This document shows, in pieces, positions 18,790-27,870 of a DNA stretch of 64,000 nucleotides (its first letter is position 1; every line of letters begins with the position of its first letter). The notes beneath the pieces are model-generated. The model saw only the letters and a list, made by a program, of their open reading frames with translations, made no database searches and was not told the DNA's origin. This DNA comes from CAYFMP01 sp964344215 (GTDB lineage Bacteria; Pseudomonadota; Alphaproteobacteria; Rhodospirillales; Casp-alpha2). Position numbers and translations under genes: made by a program. Location: positions 20,888 to 84,887 of the forward strand of contig CAYFMP010000008.1 of the NCBI GenBank assembly GCA_964344215.1, given 5' to 3'.

Positions 18790-20148
18790 TTACAGGGTGG
18801 CGGCCCGGCGCAATTCGGCCTGAAATCCATCGCGCACGATGCGGGAATCATGTTTTTCAACGGCCAGTTTCCGGGCCTTTGCGGCCAGGCGCTGCCGCAG
18901 GTCAGTATCGTCGGCCAGTTTTCCGATCGCCTCGGTCAGGCCGGAGACGCCGCGCTTCGTAACGACAAATCCCCAACCATCCCTCAGGGCGTAATCGACC
19001 TGTGCGGTTTCCTTGGGTCCGTAGACGAGAATGGGTACTCCCGTCAGCAGGCACTCGGGAATTTTTGACGGCATCGAGCAACGGATAAATCGAATCGACC
19101 GGGCATCGAAGTTAACGGGCAACACCAGAAGGTCAGCTTCGCACAAGCGCTTAAAATAGGTGTCACGGTCGGGGATCGGGTCGTTCAGGGAAATACCGTC
19201 ATCTATTTCAAGTTCGCACCTGAACGGCGTCGCCATAAACGCCGGGCTAAAAATATCCAGCCGTACGGCCCGACCGCCTTTACGCAATCCGGCGACGGCG
19301 GCGCAAACGTCCTTGAGGCCCTGAAGCTGGGCAAACGGCAATATCGACCCCGCATAGACGATTTTGAATTCGGCTCCGGCCGAAACATCGGTTTTCGAGA
19401 ATTCGGCCCATTTCGATATGTCTATAGTGTTTTGAAACGCCAGGAACGGCAGCTTGAACTCCCGTTCGTAGGCATCACACATGAATTGACAGATGCCCAG
19501 CCGCAGCCGCGCATTGACCACGAGCTTCCGGTAGATGTCGCGCATGAAGCGCTGGCGCGGCGCCGACAGCAGCCCTTTGGCGTAGATGTGGGTCCGCCAG
19601 TCGTCCATGGCGTGGACCACCAACGGCAGGTTCCAGCGCACTCGTATCATGTCGATCAACTGCATCAGGGCGTTGTTGCCAAGCGTCGTGTAAAGAATTT
19701 CGGGCTCGAAGGCCTCGATCCAGGATTCCAGCCGCGATGATATACGCGCCGTTTCGGGCAGGCCGTCCTCGCCGAACAAAGAACGCCGAACGGCGCCGAG
19801 CGCTCCGGCGCCCGCAGTGGGCGGCGCATCCGGACGATCGCCCGGTTCGGCGGAGATGTTCAAGGTCGCTGGATTTGGGCGCAAAATTCGTTCGGCATAC
19901 CCAAGCGGCCCCCACTTTTTTATTTCGGGTGGGCCGATCCGGAAAAATGTCGAACAAACATCGTCCTTCACGGGAACCACATCATTGTGGACCGTCGCCA
20001 GCCGGTCCTTCGGCCACCCCCTGAACAGGTTGCTGATCGTCACACCACCGCCCGTTACGTGATTGAAGGCCTGCGAGGTAGCCACCAGGACGCGCGGGAA
20101 ACCGCTGGTTCCATCGTCCTCGAATTCGATTGGTTCGACGACCTGCAT
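18790..20148 (-). CDS. Glycosyltransferase, GT4-like GT-B fold
   Basis: 452 aa. Near the N-terminus, RVLVATSQAFNHVTGGGVTISNLF is the typical GT-B acceptor-domain opening with its glycine-rich loop. The C-terminal domain includes FKIVYAGSILPFAQLQG, and SKIPECLLTGVPILVYGP corresponds to the donor-binding E-x7-E region. Soluble cytoplasmic enzyme with unknown sugars. The ATG at 20148 shares a single base with the stop of the upstream membrane-protein gene (TGATG). Confidence 0.82.
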   Translation of the reverse strand: MQVVEPIEFEDDGTSGFPRVLVATSQAFNHVTGGGVTISNLFRGWPKDRLATVHNDVVPVKDDVCSTFFRIGPPEIKKWGPLGYAERILRPNPATLNISAEPGDRPDAPPTAGAGALGAVRRSLFGEDGLPETARISSRLESWIEAFEPEILYTTLGNNALMQLIDMIRVRWNLPLVVHAMDDWRTHIYAKGLLSAPRQRFMRDIYRKLVVNARLRLGICQFMCDAYEREFKLPFLAFQNTIDISKWAEFSKTDVSAGAEFKIVYAGSILPFAQLQGLKDVCAAVAGLRKGGRAVRLDIFSPAFMATPFRCELEIDDGISLNDPIPDRDTYFKRLCEADLLVLPVNFDARSIRFIRCSMPSKIPECLLTGVPILVYGPKETAQVDYALRDGWGFVVTKRGVSGLTEAIGKLADDTDLRQRLAAKARKLAVEKHDSRIVRDGFQAELRRAATL

Positions 20149-21692
20149 CAGGCCTGGGAATTCGTCGTTTCGGCCAGGTGGTAGAGCGCGTTCGCGCCGC
20201 CACCGAAGACCGCTTCTTTCTCGTAACGCAATCCGGTCTGGCGACGAAGCTCCTCTAGATCCAGGTCGTCGTCGGCCTCAAGCAGATAGACCGGTCGGGT
20301 TTGGCGCATCCTATCGATCAGAATTTCCCTCCACCCAGGAAGTATCGGGCTCATCAGATTGGCGTTTGTGCTCAACCAGCTGATCGGACAGCGCCGGTCG
20401 CACAGCAGAAAAAACTGCGGCAAGGTTCCCCACACCATGACGTAATCTTCGGGCTCCGTCCGTTGCTCTACATACGCGGCCGCGTCCTCGGCGAGGCGGT
20501 TTTTTTCAAAGATCGGCCGCGCAACGGGAGGTAAGTAGCGAAGATCGAACGGTATGGCGCGGCGTGACCACAAAAGATTGCGAAGATCCAGCAGTGCCAA
20601 CGCCAATATGGCGGTTCCCAGGACCAGCGGGGAAACGACGTTGAGCGTGGCTCCATCCCCGACAAAGAAAACGACGCCGTAAGCCGCCAGAACACTTAAC
20701 GGCAACACCAAGGGAATGAAGTGGAATGGCAAAAACCGGCCTTGGGCAAGAACGACAAGCGCGCCTCCGGCGAACCAGGCGAGAGCCAGGGCGTGGACCG
20801 GTCCTTCTCCGCTTGCTGCACCGACGAGAGCCAACGCCACCGGCGCCTTTAAAGAGAAAAATACATTCGGTCCGTAGTTCCTGAGATTGAGGTAGCGCTG
20901 ATATACGGTCCGAAGGCCGCTCGACGTAGACGATGCGTCCTTTGCCGGGTTCTTCTTCTGCCAACCCGTCACATACCCGATTAGACCAAGGTTCTCGAGC
21001 TTCAGGATGCCGAGAAATCCCAACAAAAGCACAAACAGAAGCAACGCCCCCAGCGCACCGATGACGGAAGCCGCGAAAACCTCCGAGTCCGGGGACGAAT
21101 AAAACATCAAAATCCACACTGCGAAGTACTCGCCCAGTTGGGTAATTTTGAACAGCAACGCCATCGTGAACATGGCGAAAACGATGCCGCCCATAAAAAA
21201 TGCGGACGAAGCCTCCAAATAAGAGAGTGCTGCAATAAAAAGCACGGCGTGGAACAGATTGGCGGTTCGTTCGGCCGTTTCATATTGCAGCCCGAGTGTC
21301 GGGACGGCGCAGATCGCTAGGAAACATCCCGCCGCCGCCGCCGGAACGAGCCACGCAGCTCCATAGTGAGTAAGCCCGACATATAAGATTAGCGCAACAG
21401 CAATGGATGCGCCCCATGAGATGATCCGCGTCAGCCTGTCCGGATCGCGTTCGCGGAAAAGAGCGAACCAAAGAACATAAAGAAATTTTGAACCGAGACG
21501 GGCGCATCCCATGAGTACGTTCAATTGTTTCTCCAGCGTCACGCCGCGACAACGGAACTTCGCCCAATAGGAATGCCAGCCGGCGTCTTGATGGCATGGC
21601 AGCGCCAGGAAAGGCCAATTGGCAATCACATAAAGGCCCGCCAGGGCGCTTAGAACGAGAATTTCGCTCAAATATGACGAGCCTGGAATCAC
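20148..21692 (-). CDS. GT-C/GT39-like membrane glycosyltransferase
   Basis: 514 aa, multi-pass. The first extracytoplasmic loop contains CHQDAGWHSYWAKF, where the aspartate is placed like the catalytic acidic residue of GT39/ArnT-type enzymes. The soluble C-terminal tail has DYVMVWGTLPQFFLLC and LPGWREILIDRM, a pattern I associate with bacterial PMT-like proteins. GTG at 21692 is taken as the start because it overlaps the upstream stop as GTGA, whereas the longer frame runs into the GT2 gene. It probably uses the polyprenyl-linked sugar made by that GT2. Confidence 0.75.
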   Translation of the reverse strand: MIPGSSYLSEILVLSALAGLYVIANWPFLALPCHQDAGWHSYWAKFRCRGVTLEKQLNVLMGCARLGSKFLYVLWFALFRERDPDRLTRIISWGASIAVALILYVGLTHYGAAWLVPAAAAGCFLAICAVPTLGLQYETAERTANLFHAVLFIAALSYLEASSAFFMGGIVFAMFTMALLFKITQLGEYFAVWILMFYSSPDSEVFAASVIGALGALLLFVLLLGFLGILKLENLGLIGYVTGWQKKNPAKDASSTSSGLRTVYQRYLNLRNYGPNVFFSLKAPVALALVGAASGEGPVHALALAWFAGGALVVLAQGRFLPFHFIPLVLPLSVLAAYGVVFFVGDGATLNVVSPLVLGTAILALALLDLRNLLWSRRAIPFDLRYLPPVARPIFEKNRLAEDAAAYVEQRTEPEDYVMVWGTLPQFFLLCDRRCPISWLSTNANLMSPILPGWREILIDRMRQTRPVYLLEADDDLDLEELRRQTGLRYEKEAVFGGGANALYHLAETTNSQA

Positions 21693-22630
21693 GCCTTTAG
21701 GCTGGTCCGTTTTCCGGCATTGGTACGGTCCTTGGTGACTCGCGTCGTCGTCGAAATGCGAATGATGTCGCCCAGCACGCCAAGCCCGAACAGGAAACAA
21801 GACGCCGTGCCGGCCAGGACGAAAAGCCAGGCGATCGAAGTCAACCCGAACAGCCCCAAGGCGGCGCCCGGCGCGAACACGCCGAACAGCAGCACGAGAA
21901 TAAGAATGATGAAGAACTTCAAGGGATTGAAAAAAGTGATCCCCTGGAAGATGAGCTGCATCATTCGGAAGGAATCGCGCATGTGCCGGACCTTGCTCTT
22001 GCCGAACCGTTTCTTGTAATCCATCGGCACGTAGGAAACGAAATACCCTTCGCCGGTGGCAAAGATGGTGCTCGAAGTTGTGAAGGAGAAGGTGTCGCAG
22101 AGGAACGGAAAGAAGGTAAGGGCGAACTCTTTAGTAAACAGTCGAAAACCGCTGTTCGGGTCCTCGATGGTTCCGGACACCCAGACACTGATGAATTTCA
22201 ACAAAGCCAAGCGAGCTAGGCGCTTGAACCAGCCGTCCGTTTCCAAGACGTTTTTCCGGACGGCGACGGCCATGTCGAAACCGTTCTGCATTTTTTCGAT
22301 CAGCAGGGGAAGCTTTTCGATTTCGTAAGTGCCGTCGGCGTCGACGATTCCGATCCATTCGTACTGGGCGCAGAGAATACCGGTCTTGATGGCGCTGCCG
22401 TAGCCGGTGTTGATCGGATGGGTGACGACGTTGATGTCCTCGATGGCGTCGACCCGCTGGGCGGTTTCGTCCGTCGACCCGTCGTCGACGACGATGATTT
22501 CGAACGGCAGAACGCCCCCGCCCAAGACCGTTTTCAGCCGCTCAAGTGTGTCGGCAATGCCATCTTCTTCGTTGTAGGCGGGAACAATGTAGCTTACGCC
22601 CGGTTTCGAAGGTTCGGTCGTTTCATGCAT
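21689..22630 (-). CDS. DPM1/GtrB-like polyprenyl-phosphate glycosyltransferase (GT2)
   Basis: 313 aa. GVSYIVPAYNEEDGI opens the GT2 domain, VDDGSTDE follows, and DxD is D97-A-D99 (GIVDADGTYE). Two C-terminal hydrophobic helices lie at about 233-256 and 260-290. The expected role is loading a sugar onto undecaprenyl phosphate for the neighbouring GT-C protein. The ATG at 22630 overlaps the preceding asnB gene by eight bases. An in-frame start at 22660 would add ten residues that look unlike the family. Confidence 0.88.
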   Translation of the reverse strand: MHETTEPSKPGVSYIVPAYNEEDGIADTLERLKTVLGGGVLPFEIIVVDDGSTDETAQRVDAIEDINVVTHPINTGYGSAIKTGILCAQYEWIGIVDADGTYEIEKLPLLIEKMQNGFDMAVAVRKNVLETDGWFKRLARLALLKFISVWVSGTIEDPNSGFRLFTKEFALTFFPFLCDTFSFTTSSTIFATGEGYFVSYVPMDYKKRFGKSKVRHMRDSFRMMQLIFQGITFFNPLKFFIILILVLLFGVFAPGAALGLFGLTSIAWLFVLAGTASCFLFGLGVLGDIIRISTTTRVTKDRTNAGKRTSLKA

Positions 22631-24497
22631 GCCACACGCTTCCTTTCCGATAGCCATCATACATGCGCATCCAGTTGCTCAGGACGGCGAGGGAAAATGA
22701 CCGAAACGAGATATCGGCCGCGTCCTTGTTAAGCTTGAATGTGTCCTTGAACACTTCCGACATGGCGTTTCCATTCAGTTCGAAGAAGCCCAGATGCTGC
22801 GTCGGTGTATTGAAGCCCTGCTTGCCGCGGTTCAGTGTTTGGGCCGGCAGAGCGGTGCTCATGACATCGCGCAGAATCCCTTTCTGCCGACGCAGGGTCA
22901 GTTTGGCTTCCGCCGGCAACCGTGCGCAGAACTCGACCAGACGATGATCCAGGAACGGCGTACGGACTTCGAGTGAATTGGCCATGCTCATACGGTCGAC
23001 CTTGACCAGGATATCGTCCTGTAGCCAGGTTTTGGTATCCACGTAAAGCGTGCGGTCGAGAAAGGATGCTTCCTCGACCTGTCGGGAATAATCTTGAAAT
23101 CGATCGAACGGATCGTATTCACCAACGGCGGCGACGGCGTCCGGAGAAAGGATTTCCTCGATCTCGTCCGGCGTGAAAATTTCCCGCCAGAAATAGTGAG
23201 CACGCTCCGCCGGGTAAGCATGGCCGGCCAGGAACTTTCGGAGTTTGTGATCCCAACCGACCTTGTGATGAGTGGCGGGAACAAGTTTTTCCGCTGCCCA
23301 ACCGATGCCGGCCCGTATTGGCGGCGGCATCCTCGACCAAACCTTGTGATAGGCGTCGGCGCGGTAGGTGGGATATCCGGCGAGAATTTCATCGGCACCG
23401 TCACCGGACAACGCCACTTTGACACCGCGCCGGGCGATCTTATTTAGCGAGTAGGTCGGAACGATCGAAGTGTCGGCAAAGGGCTCGTCGGCATGCCAGA
23501 TCAAGTTTCGGAGGTCGGTTTCCGAAAACGGCGGCTGGTTGCTGACGGTCAGGTCCACCTTCAGGTGCCGGGCGGCGGCTTTCGCGTAGGCGCTTTCATC
23601 GAAACTCGGTTCGTCGAAACCGATACAGTAAGCGCTGACTGGCGATGCCGATTCGGACGCCATCGATGCCACAACGGAAACGGAATCCAACCCGCCACTC
23701 AGGAATCCCCCCAACGGCACGTCGGACCGCAGTCGTAGCCGCACCGCATCATCGAAAAGCGCCTTGAAGCGTTCCTGCGTATCGCTACCGTTGGCAAACT
23801 TCGGCGCCATGAAGGCAGCGCTCAGATCCCAATATTCGACCGGTGTCGCCATGCCATTTCCGGGCTCGTACCAAGTGTAGTGACCAGCCGGCAATTTTTT
23901 AATGCGCCGAAAAATCGTTTTCGGGGTCAGAATGTAACCGAGAGACAGGAAGTCCTTGACCGCCTCAAGATCGATCTCGGAACTGTCTCGAACTTCTTCG
24001 AGGGTCAGCAGCGCTTTGATCTCGGAGGCGAAGGCAAAAAATCCATCTGCCTCAAAAACGTAGAGTGGCTTTTTGCCCAGGCGGTCGCGGGCCAAAAAAA
24101 GCTTTTTGCGGTTGGGGTCCCAAATGGCAAAGGCAAACATTCCAATCAGGCGATCTAGGCACTTCTCGCCGTCGCGTTCATAGAGCTTGAGCAGCACTTC
24201 GGTGTCCGACGTGGTGCGGAAGGTAGCGTTTTCGGCTTCCAGCTCGCGGCGCAATTCCAGATAGTTGTAAATCTCGCCGTTGTAGGTAATGACGCAACCT
24301 GACTCGCCGACCATCGGCTGATCGCCGGTCGAGACGTCAATGATCGTCAGCCTACGGTGGCCGAGATGAACGCCTTTGCCAATCCACGCGCCTTCCCCGT
24401 CGGGGCCGCGATGGACGATGGAGTCGGTCATCCGCTTCAGGGACGAGGTATCGTCGGGCGCGCCCGATGCCCGGCTAAAACCGGCTATGCCGCACAT
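22623..24497 (-). CDS. asnB: Asparagine-synthetase-type glutamine amidotransferase (copy 3 of 3)
   Basis: 624 aa. Cys2 (MCGIAGFSRA), HRGPDG at 29-34, YNGEIYNYLE at 72-81 and PP-loop SGGLDS at 267-272. The PP-loop has SGGLDSVS rather than SGGxDSS, so the last serine is replaced by valine. This is a small departure from copies 1 and 2 and may be tolerated. It is followed by a GtrB-like GT2 and a GT-C protein, the same neighbourhood as copy 2, and preceded by a B12-radical SAM gene. A role in amidating a sugar acid is inferred. Confidence 0.9.
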   Translation of the reverse strand: MCGIAGFSRASGAPDDTSSLKRMTDSIVHRGPDGEGAWIGKGVHLGHRRLTIIDVSTGDQPMVGESGCVITYNGEIYNYLELRRELEAENATFRTTSDTEVLLKLYERDGEKCLDRLIGMFAFAIWDPNRKKLFLARDRLGKKPLYVFEADGFFAFASEIKALLTLEEVRDSSEIDLEAVKDFLSLGYILTPKTIFRRIKKLPAGHYTWYEPGNGMATPVEYWDLSAAFMAPKFANGSDTQERFKALFDDAVRLRLRSDVPLGGFLSGGLDSVSVVASMASESASPVSAYCIGFDEPSFDESAYAKAAARHLKVDLTVSNQPPFSETDLRNLIWHADEPFADTSIVPTYSLNKIARRGVKVALSGDGADEILAGYPTYRADAYHKVWSRMPPPIRAGIGWAAEKLVPATHHKVGWDHKLRKFLAGHAYPAERAHYFWREIFTPDEIEEILSPDAVAAVGEYDPFDRFQDYSRQVEEASFLDRTLYVDTKTWLQDDILVKVDRMSMANSLEVRTPFLDHRLVEFCARLPAEAKLTLRRQKGILRDVMSTALPAQTLNRGKQGFNTPTQHLGFFELNGNAMSEVFKDTFKLNKDAADISFRSFSLAVLSNWMRMYDGYRKGSVWHA

Positions 24498-24557
24498 TTC
24501 GGAGTCAGGATCAAATTGAAGTTGGCTTGAGTTGGACGATCTTTGCGGACCGGACGG

Positions 24558-26084
24558 TCAGGCCGAAGTCTCGCTCCTGGCCAGGACACGGACGGCGGCC
24601 CGGTAAACCGGGTACTCCAGTAAAAAGCGGCTCAATCCATGGCGCAACCGGAAAAGCGCGACCGGCCGGTACAGGAAATTCAACAGCCGCATCACTTTGT
24701 AATAGAGGGTCCCGCCGGAGGTCAGCTTCACGACCTTGTTGTCGATAAAGTACGAGCAAATCAGCATCAGATTAAAGAACCGCTCCTGCGCCGGCGGGTA
24801 CCAGCCGGTCGTCGCTTCCGCTTCGACCTCGATGTTCGACCACTCTTCCAGGGAACTTGGCATCTCGTAGTTCCATTTGTCCCTGGCCAAGTCATAGAGC
24901 TCAGTTCCCGGCAGCGGGCGGAACTTGTTGGGCGGAAAGACGATGCAGTTGGGGTGGTCGTTGATCAACTGCAGCATCAAATCCCTTGTCTGTTTCAGCT
25001 CGTCCAGGGACTCGGTCGGCACTCCCATCAGGAAATTATAAGCCGCGGTTATTTCCGTATGGCGGGCCAGTTTCCGGTTGCAGTCGATAATGTCCTGGGC
25101 GGTGCAGTCTTTTCGAATGAGCTTGAGGATGCGGTCGCTACCGGTCTCGGCGCCGATATGCATGATGTCGGTTCCGGCCGCCGCCAGTTTCGATAGGAAT
25201 TCATCGCTCATGCGTTTGATTTCGTTGATGCGCGCGCCGCGAAATCCGAGTTTTACGTCGAGTTGTCGCCGGTTGATTTCATCGATGATGCCTTCGACGT
25301 GCTTGAGGCTCGGGAAGCTGTCGTCGTCGATGAAGTAGATGTAGTTGGCACCGTATTTTTCGACGACCATTTGGATGTGGTCGACGACGTCTTCGGCCGG
25401 CAGCCGCACCCATTTCTTGCCCTCGACCGGGCTGTATTGGGCCGGCGAACTGCAGAACGAGCATTTGTACGGGCAGCCCAACGCGCTGTACATGGAGAAG
25501 ATGGTCCGGTCCTGATCCATTTGGCCGTAGACGGAATAGTCTTCGATCAGGTCGTAGGGGATTTCCCTGTGATTGATGTATTCGAATGATTTTTCGTCGC
25601 TGGCGTTTCGAACGATCTTGTCGCCGTCGCGCCATGAGGTATTGGCGACGATCTTCGGATCTTTTCCGGCGGCCAGGCAATTGACCAGCTGAAAGAAAGT
25701 TTGCGACGCATACCCCGAGATCGCGCAATCGGCGCTCCACTCATCCTCCAGGATGGTTTCCGGGTAAAACGTCGCATGCGGCCCGCCCCAAACAACCTTG
25801 ATATCCGGATCGATTGACTTGACGTGACGCCCCAAGGCGATGGCATGCTTGATCGGCGTTCCCGACATGACGCTGATGCCAACCGCCAGCGTCTCATCGT
25901 CGAGCAACGCCGCCAAATGGTCACGCCAATCGGTATCGTAAAGGCGCTGGTCGAATATGATTACGTCGTAGCCCGCCTTGACCACTTCGATGGAGGCGTA
26001 CAGCAGGCTCAGCGGCATATGCTTCACGTAGGTGCCCGAGAAGCCCTGCTTCGGGTAGACCATGACGATTTTGGAGCGGTTCAC
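24558..26084 (-). CDS. B12-binding-domain radical SAM protein (2 of 4)
   Basis: 508 aa. The N-terminal cobalamin-binding-like domain (about 5-140) contains VVWGGPHATFYPE at 98-110, typical of BchE-like proteins. The radical SAM cluster site CX3CX2C is C204, C208 and C211 (LGCPYKCSFC). FIDDDSFPS and MHIGAETGSDRIL belong to the barrel core. The start is GTG at 26084 with GGGAG about ten bases upstream. The next ATG would cut seven residues. It is encoded just before asnB copy 3. The substrate is unknown. Confidence 0.88.
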   Translation of the reverse strand: MNRSKIVMVYPKQGFSGTYVKHMPLSLLYASIEVVKAGYDVIIFDQRLYDTDWRDHLAALLDDETLAVGISVMSGTPIKHAIALGRHVKSIDPDIKVVWGGPHATFYPETILEDEWSADCAISGYASQTFFQLVNCLAAGKDPKIVANTSWRDGDKIVRNASDEKSFEYINHREIPYDLIEDYSVYGQMDQDRTIFSMYSALGCPYKCSFCSSPAQYSPVEGKKWVRLPAEDVVDHIQMVVEKYGANYIYFIDDDSFPSLKHVEGIIDEINRRQLDVKLGFRGARINEIKRMSDEFLSKLAAAGTDIMHIGAETGSDRILKLIRKDCTAQDIIDCNRKLARHTEITAAYNFLMGVPTESLDELKQTRDLMLQLINDHPNCIVFPPNKFRPLPGTELYDLARDKWNYEMPSSLEEWSNIEVEAEATTGWYPPAQERFFNLMLICSYFIDNKVVKLTSGGTLYYKVMRLLNFLYRPVALFRLRHGLSRFLLEYPVYRAAVRVLARSETSA

Positions 26085-26166
26085 CGGTGGGGACTCCCGT
26101 GCCCGGCCAGCTTGGTCGGCCCCTGGGTCGAGTAAAGCTGTGCCATACTCTCAAATGGAGTTGTGG

Positions 26167-27870
26167 TCATGGTATTTCAAGCGAGCCAGTTTGGATTGAA
26201 ACTTCAAGTTCGGATTGATCGAGGTAATCCTCCCTGCCTGATTGAATCCAGTCAGTTATCAACACGACGTCGGGTTTTGACCCAATGTCCGTTTCAAGGC
26301 CGGGAGAGACTTTCGCAAACAGATCGGCCGTTTCATTCCGGCGAAAACCGTAGTCCACTGATTCTAATTTTAGCGGGCGAACGACAAAAACACCGTAGGT
26401 AAAACGCCTGGCAAGTTCGGTCTGCTCGGTGGTCATCGGCTCGATCTCATGCAGGCGCGAGATCAGACTTAGGCACTCTTCCCGAGAATTCGAATCGATA
26501 GTAAAGCCGCGTTGGTCAAAGCGCCCGGTTCCGGCGGTTATGACCGGTATGCCGCGGCATGCCGATTCCATGCCGATGCTGCCGCGCACGGTTACGCAAT
26601 AGTTCATAATATCGAACAAAGAGAGCGTCGATATTTCAGATTCAGGAGGAATCACCCTGACATTGGTTTGCGTGTCACCAAGCGTAGAGCGAATGGCAAC
26701 GACTTCGGGGTTTTCTCCCGTATAGCCATCCCGGTGATCCTTGACCGTGTTTCCCGGATGGATCTTGACCAGCCAGTTCAGATGGGGATTCTTGGCTGCG
26801 GCTTTTACCATATGGATAAGCCAGTCCTCGTAGTTGTCAAAAAGATCCTCTCCCCAGAAAAAAGTCGCGTCCCAGAAAATATGAGCAAATATCACGGCTG
26901 TTTTCTTATCGGGATCCAGCCCCAAAGAACTGATCAAGTCACTCTTGTTTGGAAACGTCTTGTCGAACTGGGTTCCGACTTCAGAGAACCATTGCCCTGA
27001 TCGGTAGCATCCTTCGATCTCGCTACGCAGTCGGGACCAATGACCCGAAACCCAGGGCATGCTTTTTATTTTGTTCCAACTCTCGTCCGATAGCGAAAAA
27101 TGGTTCTGCTCAACATTGGTTCGGTTGAACCTTTTTAAGATCAAGAAACCGTCTTTGTGTGCCGCACACCATAAAATGCATTCTCCGCCACCTTTCAGGA
27201 CGGCATCGAACACCTCGCCAAATGGTGTGTAGCCACGTTCGTTGAACAGGCCGAGCGAGGGGCGCGTGATCTCGATTATTCTTCCTGCTGCTTCCACTGC
27301 GTTGAACGACGATGACAGGTGTTGCTTTAAAAGATTTCGAACAGCTTCATCCTGCAAGTCGGGATCGCCCACTCGCATCGTTCTCATCAGTGTCGAAAGG
27401 GCAAATCGTCCCGAGCGGGCTCCCAGGTACTCAAGTTCCAATAAATCCTTGATCCGCGAAACGCCCTCAACGGCCTCGATGGCTTTTTCATTGGGCCCGT
27501 TTTCGAGATGGTCCTCCAAATAAACGAACTCCGAACACCCAAGCGATCGATACCCGCGTTCGATCCATCTTGATCTGTTGCTGAGGAGAACGATGGGAAC
27601 ATAGCCTGCGAGGCGGAGTCCGGTGAGAATCGGAAGCTGTACGATCACGTGTGAAATATGTGTGGTCCCGAAAATAAGAGCGTTCTCATTTTCCGGTAGG
27701 CTGGAAAAGGATTCCTTGATTCGTTCGCCTAGGGCGGTTTCGAGCTTCCTGACTTCGCAAATCTGTTCGTTGGCATGCCTGTGACGCGACCGGTTGAAAA
27801 ATTCGACGGTCCGGCGAGCGATACTCAACAGTCCGAGCGAGGCAAACATGGCTTTGAACAAGAGTTTCAT
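26167..27870 (-). CDS. Capsule-type (KpsC/KpsS-like) GT-B glycosyltransferase candidate
   Basis: 567 aa, mostly soluble, with one weak hydrophobic segment at the N-terminus. The C-terminal half has NWLVKIHPGNTVKDHRD, then SLFDIMNYCVTVRGSIGMES and GIPVITAGTGRFDQRG. This matches the HP, Ser/Glu and G-x-P-V-I pattern of the Capsule_synth/KpsS group, whose members transfer Kdo from CMP-Kdo. It lies right next to the CMP-nonulosonate synthesis genes, so transfer of a nonulosonic acid is an attractive but unproven role. It overlaps the upstream epimerase gene as ATGA. Confidence 0.65.
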   Translation of the reverse strand: MKLLFKAMFASLGLLSIARRTVEFFNRSRHRHANEQICEVRKLETALGERIKESFSSLPENENALIFGTTHISHVIVQLPILTGLRLAGYVPIVLLSNRSRWIERGYRSLGCSEFVYLEDHLENGPNEKAIEAVEGVSRIKDLLELEYLGARSGRFALSTLMRTMRVGDPDLQDEAVRNLLKQHLSSSFNAVEAAGRIIEITRPSLGLFNERGYTPFGEVFDAVLKGGGECILWCAAHKDGFLILKRFNRTNVEQNHFSLSDESWNKIKSMPWVSGHWSRLRSEIEGCYRSGQWFSEVGTQFDKTFPNKSDLISSLGLDPDKKTAVIFAHIFWDATFFWGEDLFDNYEDWLIHMVKAAAKNPHLNWLVKIHPGNTVKDHRDGYTGENPEVVAIRSTLGDTQTNVRVIPPESEISTLSLFDIMNYCVTVRGSIGMESACRGIPVITAGTGRFDQRGFTIDSNSREECLSLISRLHEIEPMTTEQTELARRFTYGVFVVRPLKLESVDYGFRRNETADLFAKVSPGLETDIGSKPDVVLITDWIQSGREDYLDQSELEVSIQTGSLEIP

